Part shown: piece after piece, positions 8,323 to 14,867 of the stretch
Numbering within the stretch: position 1 is the first letter of the stretch
Layout: each line of letters begins with the position of its first letter
From: an uncultured Woeseiaceae bacterium
GTDB lineage: Bacteria > Pseudomonadota > Gammaproteobacteria > Steroidobacterales > Woeseiaceae
DNA length: 41,794 nt
Assembly: GCA_947259285.1 (NCBI GenBank)
Contig: CAMYMR010000010.1
Coordinates: 1 to 41,794 of the forward strand
Direction: 5' to 3'
Notes under the pieces: model-generated
Databases searched by the model: none
Seen by the model: only the letters and a program-made list of their open reading frames with translations
What the model was told of the DNA's origin: nothing
Program-made: the position numbers and the translations under genes

Positions 8323-9623
8323 GAGCCTGACATCAGTGCCTCGATCTCATCGGGGTGCTTTGCAAGTCCCTTACTCAGTACGTCCGGACCCTTGGCCGTC
8401 ACGGCGACGTCATCCTCGATCCGGATTCCAATGTTTCGAAATCCCTTTGGTACGCTGCGTTTGTTCGGGATATACAGGCCGGGCTCGACCGTGGTCACCA
8501 TGCCGGTTTCCAGCACCCGCCACTCGTCGCCGACCTTGTAGTCGCCGACATCATGCACATCCATGCCGATCCAGTGCCCGGTGCGATGCATGTAATAGTC
8601 GCGGTACGCCCGATCCTTGATGAGCTTGGGCAAAGAACCCTTGAGCAGGCCCAGTTTGCGCAGACCCTTTGTAATCACTTTGACGGCCGCGTCGTGCGGA
8701 TCGTTCCAATGATTCCCTTTTACGGTCTTGTCAATAGCGGCCAGCTGCGCTTCCAGTACGATTTCGTAGACCGCACGCTGCTCCGGGCTGAATCGCCCGT
8801 TTACAGGGAAAGTCCGGGTGACGTCGGATGCGTAATAATCGAGTTCACAGCCCGCATCGATGAGCAGCAGGTCGCCGTCTTTGAGTTCGGCGCTGTTTTC
8901 GACATAGTGCAAGGTACATGCGTTGGTCCCGCCGCCGACGATAGGGCTGTAGGACGCCCACGCGCCGTTGCGTCGAAATTCGTGCCGAAACTCGGCTTCG
9001 ACCTCGTATTCAAACAGCCCGGGCCGCGTCATTTGCATGGCCCGCTTGTGCGCTTCTACGGCGACCCTTGCAGATCGTCGCATTGCCGCAATTTCGCCGC
9101 GACTCTTGTATAAGCGCATGTCGTGCAGAAGATGATCCAACGCGACGAATTCCTGCGGGGTGTGCAGTCCGCGCGACAGGCCCGAGCGCAATGAGTTAAC
9201 CCAGTCCGCGATCCGCGAATCGAACTCCGAGTACATTCCCATCGTGTAGTAGACGCGGCTGCAGGGCTCGATGATGCCCGGCAAGATGTCGTCCAGATCA
9301 TCGATCGGGAATGCGTCGTCGGCACCGTAGTCGCTGACGGCACCGTCCTGCCCCGCTCTCAATCCATCCCATTGCTCTCTTTCACGATTCCGTTCGCGAC
9401 AGAACATCAGGAATTCACCCGCGTCGCGGCCAGGAGCCAGGACCGCTACAGCCTCTGGCTCGGCGAATCCGGTCAAATAATAGAAATCGCTGTCCTGGCG
9501 ATACCGATACTCGACATCGCGGCTGCGCGTCCGTACCGGTGCCGCAGGAAGTATTGCGATGCCGCCTACACCAACCATGCGCATCAACTGTTTGCGGCGA
9601 CGCTCGAATTCCTTCTTATCCAT
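8319..9623 (-). CDS. pepP: Xaa-Pro aminopeptidase (M24B)
   Basis: A 434-residue aminopeptidase P, cleaving N-terminal residues that precede proline. The first 130 residues form the AMP_N domain (RYRQDSDFYYLTGF, EPEAVAVLAPG). The pita-bread catalytic domain carries the expected dinuclear metal ligands: two Asp in LLIDAGCELDYYASDVTRTF, His in HRTGHWIGMDVHDVG, Glu in VTTVEPGLYIP and Glu in GIRIEDDVAV. It is cytoplasmic. Its position upstream of ubiH is conserved across gammaproteobacteria without an obvious functional link. About 99 nt separate it from ygfB, with no clear promoter seen in the gap. Confidence 0.96.
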   Translation of the reverse strand: MDKKEFERRRKQLMRMVGVGGIAILPAAPVRTRSRDVEYRYRQDSDFYYLTGFAEPEAVAVLAPGRDAGEFLMFCRERNREREQWDGLRAGQDGAVSDYGADDAFPIDDLDDILPGIIEPCSRVYYTMGMYSEFDSRIADWVNSLRSGLSRGLHTPQEFVALDHLLHDMRLYKSRGEIAAMRRSARVAVEAHKRAMQMTRPGLFEYEVEAEFRHEFRRNGAWASYSPIVGGGTNACTLHYVENSAELKDGDLLLIDAGCELDYYASDVTRTFPVNGRFSPEQRAVYEIVLEAQLAAIDKTVKGNHWNDPHDAAVKVITKGLRKLGLLKGSLPKLIKDRAYRDYYMHRTGHWIGMDVHDVGDYKVGDEWRVLETGMVTTVEPGLYIPNKRSVPKGFRNIGIRIEDDVAVTAKGPDVLSKGLAKHPDEIEALMSGS

Positions 9624-9722
9624 GTGAAAAGTTCGCTCTTCGGTTCTCGGGCGGGCGGTATTCTACGCCGCCACGCCCCATTTTGGGGGATTTAGCGCGA
9701 GGGAGATTCTCGTGTCACGACG

Positions 9723-10313
9723 CTACTGCATCGTCTCGCGATCGGGCGCAGACGCGTCGCTAGCATGGCGAACTTCCGAAAGTTCCTCGTAGGCAAGCTG
9801 CGCTGCGACCCGCAGATACTCCACGAGCTCGACATACGCTGCTTCGTTGGTCTCCTCATCAACCGTCTCGTCGAAATCAGCACGCGTAATCTCGAGCATG
9901 TCACGAATGATGTCGGCAAGTGGCTCCGCCGCCAGCCTGTTGCGCAATTCGTCGCCGTGTTTCGCGGACACGAGGCCGTGCAGGAATCCCTCGCTCCAGT
10001 GGGCCATGGCTGCCGTCCGTTCGACAACGTCGCAGTCATCGTCGGGCAGGAGCGGCGTGAACTCCGACAGCCGTTCAGAAAGCTGCCAAAACGTCGACTG
10101 ATACAGCGTATTGAGCAGCTTCTGACATTCTCCGCAAGCGGCATTGCTGTCATCGGTACCCTCGAGAACGTGTGTGAGCCAATCCGGTCCCGCCGCCATG
10201 CCTGAAGCAGCCAGGCGGCCGGTCAGCAGGCCGTGAGTTTGCGCGGCATCCCAGCTCGCATCACATCGCCTGAGCGCGCTTTCCAACGTGTCATAATCAA
10301 CCTTTTCATCCAT
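9723..10313 (-). CDS. ygfB: UPF0149 / YgfB family protein
   Basis: A 196-residue acidic helical protein with typical family segments: HGLLTGRLAASGM near the N-terminus, FTPLLPDDDCDVVERTAAMA and HWSEGFLHGL in the middle, and YVELVEYLRVAAQL near the end. E. coli YgfB is an uncharacterised cytoplasmic protein; in Pseudomonas aeruginosa the homologue influences gene regulation and beta-lactam tolerance. It is the first gene of the minus-strand run and is divergent from the coiled-coil gene at 10442, with 128 nt between them. Its start (ATG 10313) is at the family N-terminus; the Shine-Dalgarno is weak. Confidence 0.92.
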   Translation of the reverse strand: MDEKVDYDTLESALRRCDASWDAAQTHGLLTGRLAASGMAAGPDWLTHVLEGTDDSNAACGECQKLLNTLYQSTFWQLSERLSEFTPLLPDDDCDVVERTAAMAHWSEGFLHGLVSAKHGDELRNRLAAEPLADIIRDMLEITRADFDETVDEETNEAAYVELVEYLRVAAQLAYEELSEVRHASDASAPDRETMQ

Positions 10314-10406
10314 ACGATTGGCAACCTTTTCAATTCCGCCAATCCCTTATGATCCCACGGAGCGATTCCAGAGACCACGCCCGACATGACCTATATAAAG
10401 AGATAA

Positions 10407-10435
10407 TTGATTCTGTCCTTTAGCGTGACTATATT
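10407..10435 (+). promoter_or_regulatory. Promoter of the coiled-coil gene/zapA, predicted leaderless
   Basis: TTGATT (10407-10412) and TATATT (10430-10435) are 17 bp apart. The expected transcription start, seven bases after the -10 element, is 10442, exactly the A of the ATG. No Shine-Dalgarno precedes that ATG, so the mRNA is predicted to be leaderless. Confidence 0.65.
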
Positions 10436-10441
10436 CTGTCT

Positions 10442-10672
10442 ATGGCCGATAACATTAGCTCGACTTTCGAACACGAACTTAAACGCCTGGAAAAGCGCGT
10501 CGATGCCCTGGTGCGCGTTTGTGACCAGCTGCAGGACGAGAATCGCTCCCTGAAGCAGCGTCAGGATGTACTCACCTCCGAACGCGCAACGCTCCTTCAG
10601 AAAAATGAGCAGGTTCGCGCCAGGGTTGAAGCAATGATTGGCAGACTGAAAGCAATGGAGCAAGGCTCTTGA
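10442..10672 (+). CDS. TIGR02449-type small coiled-coil protein upstream of zapA
   Basis: A 76-residue, almost wholly helical protein with heptad-like leucine and valine spacing (LKRLEKRVDALVRVCDQLQD, then ENRSLKQRQDVLTSERATLL). It matches the short coiled-coil family found directly upstream of zapA in Pseudomonas-type genomes (TIGR02449), which is ZapB-like in size and character. A role in division-ring assembly with ZapA is plausible but inferred from position. The stop lies 34 nt before the zapA ATG. The start coincides with the predicted transcription start. Confidence 0.85.
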   Translation: MADNISSTFEHELKRLEKRVDALVRVCDQLQDENRSLKQRQDVLTSERATLLQKNEQVRARVEAMIGRLKAMEQGS

Positions 10673-10706
10673 TGCCTTGCAGCCAAAAGCACACGGAGTA
10701 CGTTGC

Positions 10707-11021
10707 ATGACTGAACAATTCGCGCAGGTGAGTGTCCGCATTCTTGACAAGGAATACCAGGTCGCGTGCCCTCTGGAGGAGCGCACCGACCTGCTAGACT
10801 CTGCCGAGATTCTGAATACGAAGATGCGAGAAATCCGCGACAGCGGCCGGATCGTTGGTCTGGATCGCATTGCTGTTATGGCGGCACTGAACATGGCAAA
10901 TGACTTGATACATGCGAAGGCGCGTGATCAGGAACTTGAAGGCGGCATTAGCAGCCGGCTGAAAATGATTTCCGATCGCGTCGACCATGTTCTGAGTGCT
11001 TCCGAGCAACTCGACCTCTGA
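10707..11021 (+). CDS. zapA: Cell division protein ZapA
   Basis: 104 residues. The N-terminal domain (VSVRILDKEYQVACPLEERT) is the FtsZ-binding ZapA fold, followed by VGLDRIAVMAALNMANDLIH and a C-terminal coiled coil. ZapA bundles FtsZ filaments at the Z-ring. The ATG at 10707 is preceded by GGAG (10694-10697); an in-frame extension to 10677 lacks family similarity. The 3' end overlaps the putative 6S RNA promoter, and the gene order zapA, 6S RNA, 5-FCL is the classical gammaproteobacterial one. Confidence 0.95.
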   Translation: MTEQFAQVSVRILDKEYQVACPLEERTDLLDSAEILNTKMREIRDSGRIVGLDRIAVMAALNMANDLIHAKARDQELEGGISSRLKMISDRVDHVLSASEQLDL

Positions 11022-11043
11022 TTCCTGGCGTTCGCGATTAACG

Positions 11044-11049
11044 GATAAG
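11044..11049 (+). promoter_or_regulatory. -10 element of the 6S RNA gene (candidate)
   Basis: GATAAG lies seven bases before the first G of the 6S closing stem at 11056, the spacing expected for a transcription start. The -35 side (about 11021-11027, TTCCTG) is weak and overlaps the zapA stop. Assigned by position. Confidence 0.4.
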
Positions 11050-11055
11050 CGAATT

Positions 11056-11245
11056 GGCGTCTCCTGCAGTGTTCGATACCGACCTGGAAACCTTTCGACC
11101 CTAAATTTCCATCTCGGGGTCGTGTTCTGTCGGAAGCATATGCGCATAACCGCTTCGGCGGTGAGCCTGTTGCGACCACGGCTGACCCCACCTTTTGCTC
11201 CGGTTCGAGAGCGAAGGTTTGTAACGGCACAGGCGGGAGACGCCT
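11056..11245 (+). ncRNA. ssrS: 6S RNA
   Basis: A transcript of about 190 nt between zapA and 5-formyl-THF cyclo-ligase, the conserved location of 6S RNA. The ends pair as a closing stem: GGCGTCTCC (11056-11064) with GGAGACGCC (11236-11244). Inside, a hairpin CCTTTTGCTCCGGTTCGAGA continuing to GCGAAGG, and the GTAACGGC segment before the 3' stem, resemble the E. coli 3' half. 6S RNA mimics an open promoter and sequesters sigma-70 RNA polymerase in stationary phase. The 3' end lies only about 5 nt before the next start codon. Exact ends are inferred. Confidence 0.88.
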
Positions 11246-11249
11246 CCTT

Positions 11250-11813
11250 ATGAATGATCTCCGCGCAAAAGCGCTGCGTGCGAGACGCGAGCTGCAAGCC
11301 GATGCGCGCGCACGGTCTTCCGAAATAATTTGCCAACGCGTCGTTCGTTCTCGCGAGTTCCGGTCCGGCAGAGCTATCGCATGCTATTTGCCGATGGGCG
11401 ACGAAGTCGACACCCTTGAAATTTTCGATCGCAGCTGGCGCGCAAACAAGCGCATTTTTGCGCCGGTTTTGCACAGTCGTGGAAAAATGTCGTTTCGAGA
11501 AATTCGGCCAGAATCGACCCTCGAGCGAAATTCATTCGGCGTTTGGGAACCGTCGACCGGATCAACGATCAGGCCGCGCGATCTAGACATGGTAATAACA
11601 CCAACCGTTGCCTTCGACGACGACAACAATCGCATCGGAATGGGTGGCGGCTACTTCGATCGCTGTTTCTCATTCCTGAGATACAGAAAGTACTGGTTGC
11701 ACCCGAAACTCATCGGCGTTGCATTTGCATGCCAAAAAGTCGAGAAAATTACGCCAAACGTATGGGATATACGGCTTTACAGCATCATCACCGATGCAAA
11801 CCCAGGCAATTAA
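11250..11813 (+). CDS. fau: 5-formyltetrahydrofolate cyclo-ligase
   Basis: 187 residues. It carries family segments VVRSREFRSGRAIACYLPMG, the substrate-loop region and the signature VITPTVAFDDDNNRIGMGGG followed by YFDR. It converts 5-formyl-THF to 5,10-methenyl-THF with ATP (also called YgfA). The start at 11250 has a GGGAG site (11235-11239) that belongs to the 3' strand of the 6S closing stem, so folding of 6S RNA within a longer transcript should hide it. The neighbourhood (6S RNA upstream) is conserved in gammaproteobacteria. Confidence 0.94.
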   Translation: MNDLRAKALRARRELQADARARSSEIICQRVVRSREFRSGRAIACYLPMGDEVDTLEIFDRSWRANKRIFAPVLHSRGKMSFREIRPESTLERNSFGVWEPSTGSTIRPRDLDMVITPTVAFDDDNNRIGMGGGYFDRCFSFLRYRKYWLHPKLIGVAFACQKVEKITPNVWDIRLYSIITDANPGN

Positions 11814-12127
11814 TACACGCACTAACCGCGGTTTTCGCTGCTTCACAAACACTCGGCGTAATTTTGACAGTGCTCGAAAAGCATCATTTTTGATAGACGC
11901 AAGTTCGTCTGATTCAACTTTCTCCGCTGCACCACTTTGACGTTCGGTTCACTTTTCTTTCGCCCCGTTCCGATCGTAAATCACCATCGAGAACATTCGC
12001 CATTTTGCGACACCTTTCGACTGCCGCATTGCCGAGATTTCGCGATACGAAAACCCGGAGTAACTTTCTGGATTTTTTGCAATGGTTGTATATACTCAGC
12101 TCCGGGTACCCGACACGGAGAAAATTG
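11814..12127 (+). other. 314-nt intergenic stretch upstream of the H1-like gene
   Basis: AT-richer than its neighbours and without a convincing reading frame. It holds a -10-like TATACT (12091-12096) about 32 nt before the next ATG, with no good -35 element. A 7-bp inverted repeat, CCCGGAG (12054-12060) and CTCCGGG (12100-12106), flanks this promoter and could be an operator. The predicted start near 12103 gives a leader of about 25 nt. Confidence 0.4.
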
Positions 12128-12604
12128 ATGGCTACCAAAAAGAAGTCTCGTAAGAAAGTTTCGAAGCGAAAGGTCGCGAAGAAACGTAAAGTAACAGCAC
12201 GAAAGAAAGCCGCGCCGAAAAGGCGTGTAGCGAAAAAGAAGGCCACTAAGCGCAAAGCGAAAAAGAAAGTCGCCAAGCGTAAAGTGAAGAAGAAGGCGAA
12301 AAAGAAAGTCGCCAAGCGCAAAGCGAAGAAGAAAGTAGCTAAGCGCAAGACCAAGAAGAAGGCGAAAAAGAAAGTCGCCAAACGGAAAACCAAGAAGAAG
12401 GCCAAACGCAAAGCGAAAAAGAAAGTCGCCAAGCGTAAAACCAAGAAGAAAGCGAAGAGAAAAGTAGCTAAACGCAAGACCAAGAAAAAGGCGAAAAGGA
12501 AAGTCGCTAAACGCAAGACCAAGAAGAAGGCGAAGAGGAAAGTCGCCAAACGTAAGACCAAGAAGAAAGCTACTAGGAAGAAAGCGTCTCGTAAGAAGAG
12601 ATAG
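12128..12604 (+). CDS. Lysine-rich histone H1-like repeat protein
   Basis: A 158-residue protein made almost only of Lys, Arg, Ala, Val and Thr. From about residue 48 it consists of eight repeats beginning VAKRK, with lengths of 9, 13 or 17 residues, differing by whole AKKK/AKRK tetrads; the commonest unit is VAKRKTKKKAKRK. Such proteins resemble the eukaryotic H1 tail and the AlgP/Hc-type bacterial DNA-binding proteins, so nucleoid compaction by charge is likely. The ATG at 12128 has GGAG eight nt upstream. A strong terminator follows. Low-complexity coding DNA makes the copy number prone to slippage or assembly error. Confidence 0.85.
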   Translation: MATKKKSRKKVSKRKVAKKRKVTARKKAAPKRRVAKKKATKRKAKKKVAKRKVKKKAKKKVAKRKAKKKVAKRKTKKKAKKKVAKRKTKKKAKRKAKKKVAKRKTKKKAKRKVAKRKTKKKAKRKVAKRKTKKKAKRKVAKRKTKKKATRKKASRKKR

Positions 12605-12649
12605 CTAGCTGGACGCTTTGGAAGAGGCCTTCTTCCCGAGCAAGCAAAA

Positions 12650-12679
12650 GGGCCCGCCGTTGGCGGGCCCTTTTTATTT
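12650..12679 (+). terminator. Rho-independent terminator after the H1-like gene
   Basis: GGGCCCGCC (12650-12658) pairs perfectly with GGCGGGCCC (12662-12670) around a GTT loop, followed by TTTTTATTT. The stem is preceded by AAAA, which extends the pairing. Confidence 0.95.
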
Positions 12680-12739
12680 GTCGGAATTGTGCGCTGATCG
12701 TACGTGCAATTCGTCGCGATTTGACTATAGTACCTGCCT

Positions 12740-13399
12740 ATGGACGCTACTCAGAAGAAGGCAGCGGCGGCAAAAGCGGCGCTCGAATACATAGTACCGG
12801 GAACCGTGCTGGGGGTCGGAACCGGCTCCACGGTGAACATGCTGATCGATATGCTGCCTGACGTTCGCGATCACATTGAGGCTGTCGTATCGAGCTCCAA
12901 GGCAAGCACTGCGTTGTTGAAAGAAAACGGGTTCGAGGTAAAGACGCTCAACGAAATCGGCGATATTGATGTTTATGTCGACGGCGCGGACGAGTGCAAC
13001 AAGCACCTGCAGCTGATCAAGGGCGGGGGCGGCGCTTTGACGCGTGAAAAGGTGCTCGCTGCGGCAGCGCGTCGGTTCGTCTGCATCGTTGACGATTCCA
13101 AACTGGTTGGCATGCTCGGAGCTTTTCCCGTCCCTATCGAGGTACTGCCGATGGCACAGGAATTCGTGTCCCGCCGTCTGCTCAAGATGCGGGGAAACCC
13201 GGTTTGGCGCGACGGCTTTGTCACTGATAACGGCAATCATATCCTCGATGTGGACGGTCTCCAGATTCCCAATCCCGTTGAGATGGAGGCACGCATCAAC
13301 CGAATACCGGGCGTAGTCACCGTTGGCATTTTTGCAGACCGGCCGGCCGATTTATTGCTGATCGCCGATGACAGTGGCGTTAGGGAAATGCGGGTTTAG
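12740..13399 (+). CDS. rpiA: Ribose-5-phosphate isomerase A
   Basis: 219 residues, the usual RpiA length. Conserved motifs are GVGTGSTVNMLID (phosphate-binding), YVDGADECNKHLQLIKGGGG with the catalytic acidic residues, and ALTREKVLA. It interconverts ribose-5-phosphate and ribulose-5-phosphate in the pentose phosphate pathway, complementing rpe further along. No Shine-Dalgarno precedes the ATG; a TATAGT hexamer (12726-12731) predicts a transcription start about 2 nt upstream, so the mRNA may be essentially leaderless. Confidence 0.96.
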   Translation: MDATQKKAAAAKAALEYIVPGTVLGVGTGSTVNMLIDMLPDVRDHIEAVVSSSKASTALLKENGFEVKTLNEIGDIDVYVDGADECNKHLQLIKGGGGALTREKVLAAAARRFVCIVDDSKLVGMLGAFPVPIEVLPMAQEFVSRRLLKMRGNPVWRDGFVTDNGNHILDVDGLQIPNPVEMEARINRIPGVVTVGIFADRPADLLLIADDSGVREMRV

Positions 13400-13411
13400 A
13401 AGGTCGCAGAA

Positions 13412-13440
13412 AACGGGCCCGAGGGGACCCGTTCTTTTTT
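13412..13440 (+). terminator. Terminator after rpiA
   Basis: AACGGG (13412-13417) pairs with CCCGTT (13428-13433), with a partly paired interior, followed by TTCTTTTTT-type sequence ending at 13440. Confidence 0.8.
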
Positions 13441-13456
13441 GGCTGGGGGAGAGGGA
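13435..13456 (-). repeat. Duplicate of the tRNA-Gln 3' end and flanking T-run
   Basis: Twenty-two bases are identical to 13648-13669, which cover the flanking T-run, encoded CCA, acceptor and part of the T-arm of tRNA-Gln. Both copies follow a GC hairpin on the plus strand. The 190 nt between the copies hold no convincing gene, only a GTCGCCC/GGGCGAC hairpin (13539-13555) and the terminator. Looks like a remnant of a tandem tRNA duplication or of an integration at the tRNA 3' end. Confidence 0.75.
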
Positions 13457-13612
13457 AGGTCGCGCCGGCTGATTCCTCATCTCGCTCGTCACTCCGTTGA
13501 AAAGCAGCTCCGGCATCCATACCGGGTAGAGAGGGATTGTCGCCCTGCGGGCGACCAACGGGCTTCGCCGCGTTGTCGAACAGGGTCCGAATCCCGAGCT
13601 CCCCACGGCCAT

Positions 13613-13653
13613 AAAAAGCGAAAGGCCCCGCGAGGGGGCCTTTCACTTTTTTT
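13613..13653. terminator. Bidirectional terminator between rpiA and tRNA-Gln
   Basis: GAAAGGCCCC (13620-13629) pairs with GGGGCCTTTC (13635-13644) around a five-base loop. T-runs lie on both sides: 13647-13653 on the plus strand and, on the minus strand, the complement of 13613-13617. It would end transcripts of the rplM-rpsI-tRNA unit. Confidence 0.85.
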
Positions 13654-13726
13654 GGCTGGGGGAGAGGGATTCGAACCCCCGTTGGCGGAGTCAGAGTCCG
13701 CAGTCCTACCGCTAGACGATCCCCCA
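13653..13726 (-). tRNA. tRNA-Gln (CTG anticodon)
   Basis: 74 nt with encoded CCA. The acceptor TGGGGGA pairs with TCCCCCA, the discriminator is G, the anticodon stem is GCGGA/TCCGC with loop CTCTGAC giving anticodon CTG (codon CAG), and the T-arm is GGGGGTTCGAATCCCTC. It starts 28 nt after the rpsI stop on the same strand with no promoter visible in the gap, so it is probably processed from the ribosomal-protein transcript. Confidence 0.95.
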
Positions 13727-13754
13727 AGTAAAGAGATCAACTGTCCCGGCGCTG

Positions 13755-14147
13755 TTAGCGCTTGGAGTACTGCGTGGCGCGACGTGCTTTCCTGAGACCC
13801 ACCTTCTTGCGTTCAACCTCGCGCGCGTCGCGCGTAACAAACCCGGCTTTGCGCAAAGACGGCCGCAACGACTCGTCGTAGGCCATTAATGCGCGAGTCA
13901 GGCCGTGGCGAATGGCGCCGGCCTGCCCTGTCGTGCCGCCGCCTTTGACGGTGACATTCACGTCGAAACGGTCAACCAGCTGGGTCAGTTCAAGCGGCTG
14001 GCGAACGATCATCTGCGCCGTTTTTCGACCGAAGAATTTATCGAGCGAACGCTTGTTGACCGTAATATCGCCATTTCCGGGCTTCAGGAATACACGGGCC
14101 GTCGACGTCTTACGCCGGCCGGTTCCGTAAAAAAATGTATCACTCAT
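13755..14147 (-). CDS. rpsI: 30S ribosomal protein S9
   Basis: 130 residues, the normal S9 length. Shows [18 protein letters not shown] at the N-terminus, [19 protein letters not shown] in the middle and the basic tail ending in [11 protein letters not shown], which reaches toward the P-site tRNA. It is downstream of rplM in the universal rplM-rpsI pair, 30 nt apart, and is followed by tRNA-Gln. Confidence 0.98.
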   Translation of the reverse strand: MSDTFFYGTGRRKTSTARVFLKPGNGDITVNKRSLDKFFGRKTAQMIVRQPLELTQLVDRFDVNVTVKGGGTTGQAGAIRHGLTRALMAYDESLRPSLRKAGFVTRDAREVERKKVGLRKARRATQYSKR

Positions 14148-14177
14148 AGTCTCTTCTCAGCGTTGAAGGCCAAAGCC

Positions 14178-14612
14178 TCAGGCGCTTATATCCAGGGGAA
14201 CGGGCTGTTGTGCCGCGTGGCTATGCGACGGACCGGCGAAGACACGCAGCTTGCCCAGCATCTGACGCCCAAGCGGTCCGCGGGGAAGCATGCCCTTAAC
14301 AGCTTTCTGAAGCACGCGCTCCGGAGTCTCGGCAAGCATCTTGTCCAATGACACCGACTTCAGGTTGCCAATGTATCCCGTGTGGTGGTGATATACCTTA
14401 TCTTTCAGCTTGTTGCCGGTAACACGGACCTTTTCGGCATTGACGACAACAATATAGTCGCCGGTGTCCACGTGCGGCGTGTATTCGGGCTTGTGCTTGC
14501 CTCGCAGGCGACGAGCGATCTCCGTGGAAAGGCGACCCAGGGTCTTTCCTGTCGCATCAACCACGTACCAGTCGCGTCGCACCTCTGCTGGCTTCGCAGA
14601 AAACGTCTTCAT
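14178..14612 (-). CDS. rplM: 50S ribosomal protein L13
   Basis: 144 residues. Contains [36 protein letters not shown] and the C-terminal [20 protein letters not shown] followed by [11 protein letters not shown]. An early-assembling large-subunit protein. First gene of the rplM-rpsI operon; a good promoter lies about 115-140 nt upstream, leaving a leader of roughly 100 nt that could hold autoregulatory structure, although none is obvious. Confidence 0.98.
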   Translation of the reverse strand: MKTFSAKPAEVRRDWYVVDATGKTLGRLSTEIARRLRGKHKPEYTPHVDTGDYIVVVNAEKVRVTGNKLKDKVYHHHTGYIGNLKSVSLDKMLAETPERVLQKAVKGMLPRGPLGRQMLGKLRVFAGPSHSHAAQQPVPLDISA

Positions 14613-14726
14613 AATTCTGATTTCCGTAAGGGAAGTATCGTGTTGTCAGGGGATTCAGCGCAATGCGACGTCCCCGTCAGCCATCCGCGCGCTCAGAAAA
14701 ATCGCTGCAGTGGCGAAAGGCGCGAA

Positions 14727-14755
14727 ATTTTACTGTAGCCCCCGCCCTAATGCAA
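14727..14755 (-). promoter_or_regulatory. Promoter of the rplM-rpsI operon
   Basis: On the minus strand TTGCAT (14750-14755) and TAAAAT (14727-14732) are separated by exactly 17 bp. It lies between the terminator of the upstream DUF481 gene and rplM, with no competing reading frame. Confidence 0.75.
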
Positions 14756-14781
14756 TCGATCCGGGACTTTTTTCTGCAGAA

Positions 14782-14805
14782 AAAGCGCCTGCGGGTGGGC
14801 GCTTT
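14782..14805 (-). terminator. Terminator after the DUF481 gene
   Basis: AAAGCGCC and GGCGCTTT pair around an 8-base loop; on the minus strand the stem is followed by a short T-run (GGCGCTTTTTC). It separates the DUF481 gene from the rplM promoter. Confidence 0.8.
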
Positions 14806-14867
14806 ATTTACTGGTTTTTCAAAAGCTTATCATTTCTATGACAGACCAGTGGCGGCGAGCAGGTCGA

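Noticed and set aside
11914-12561. A 215-residue minus-strand frame rich in Phe, Ala and Leu repeats that looks like a membrane protein
   Set aside because: It is the antisense shadow of the lysine-rich H1-like gene: AAG/AAA codons read backwards give Phe/Leu. The plus-strand gene has a ribosome-binding site and a terminator.
13577-13606. A possible second tRNA on the plus strand (T-arm-like GGGTCCGAATCCC)
   Set aside because: No matching acceptor, D-arm or anticodon arm at the right distance, and the T-stem mispairs.
13352-13727. Overlapping minus-strand frames across the rpiA-tRNA gap with repeated PLPQPKK ends
   Set aside because: They read through tRNA-Gln, its duplicated 3' end and terminator hairpins; the shared peptide is simply the translated tRNA end.
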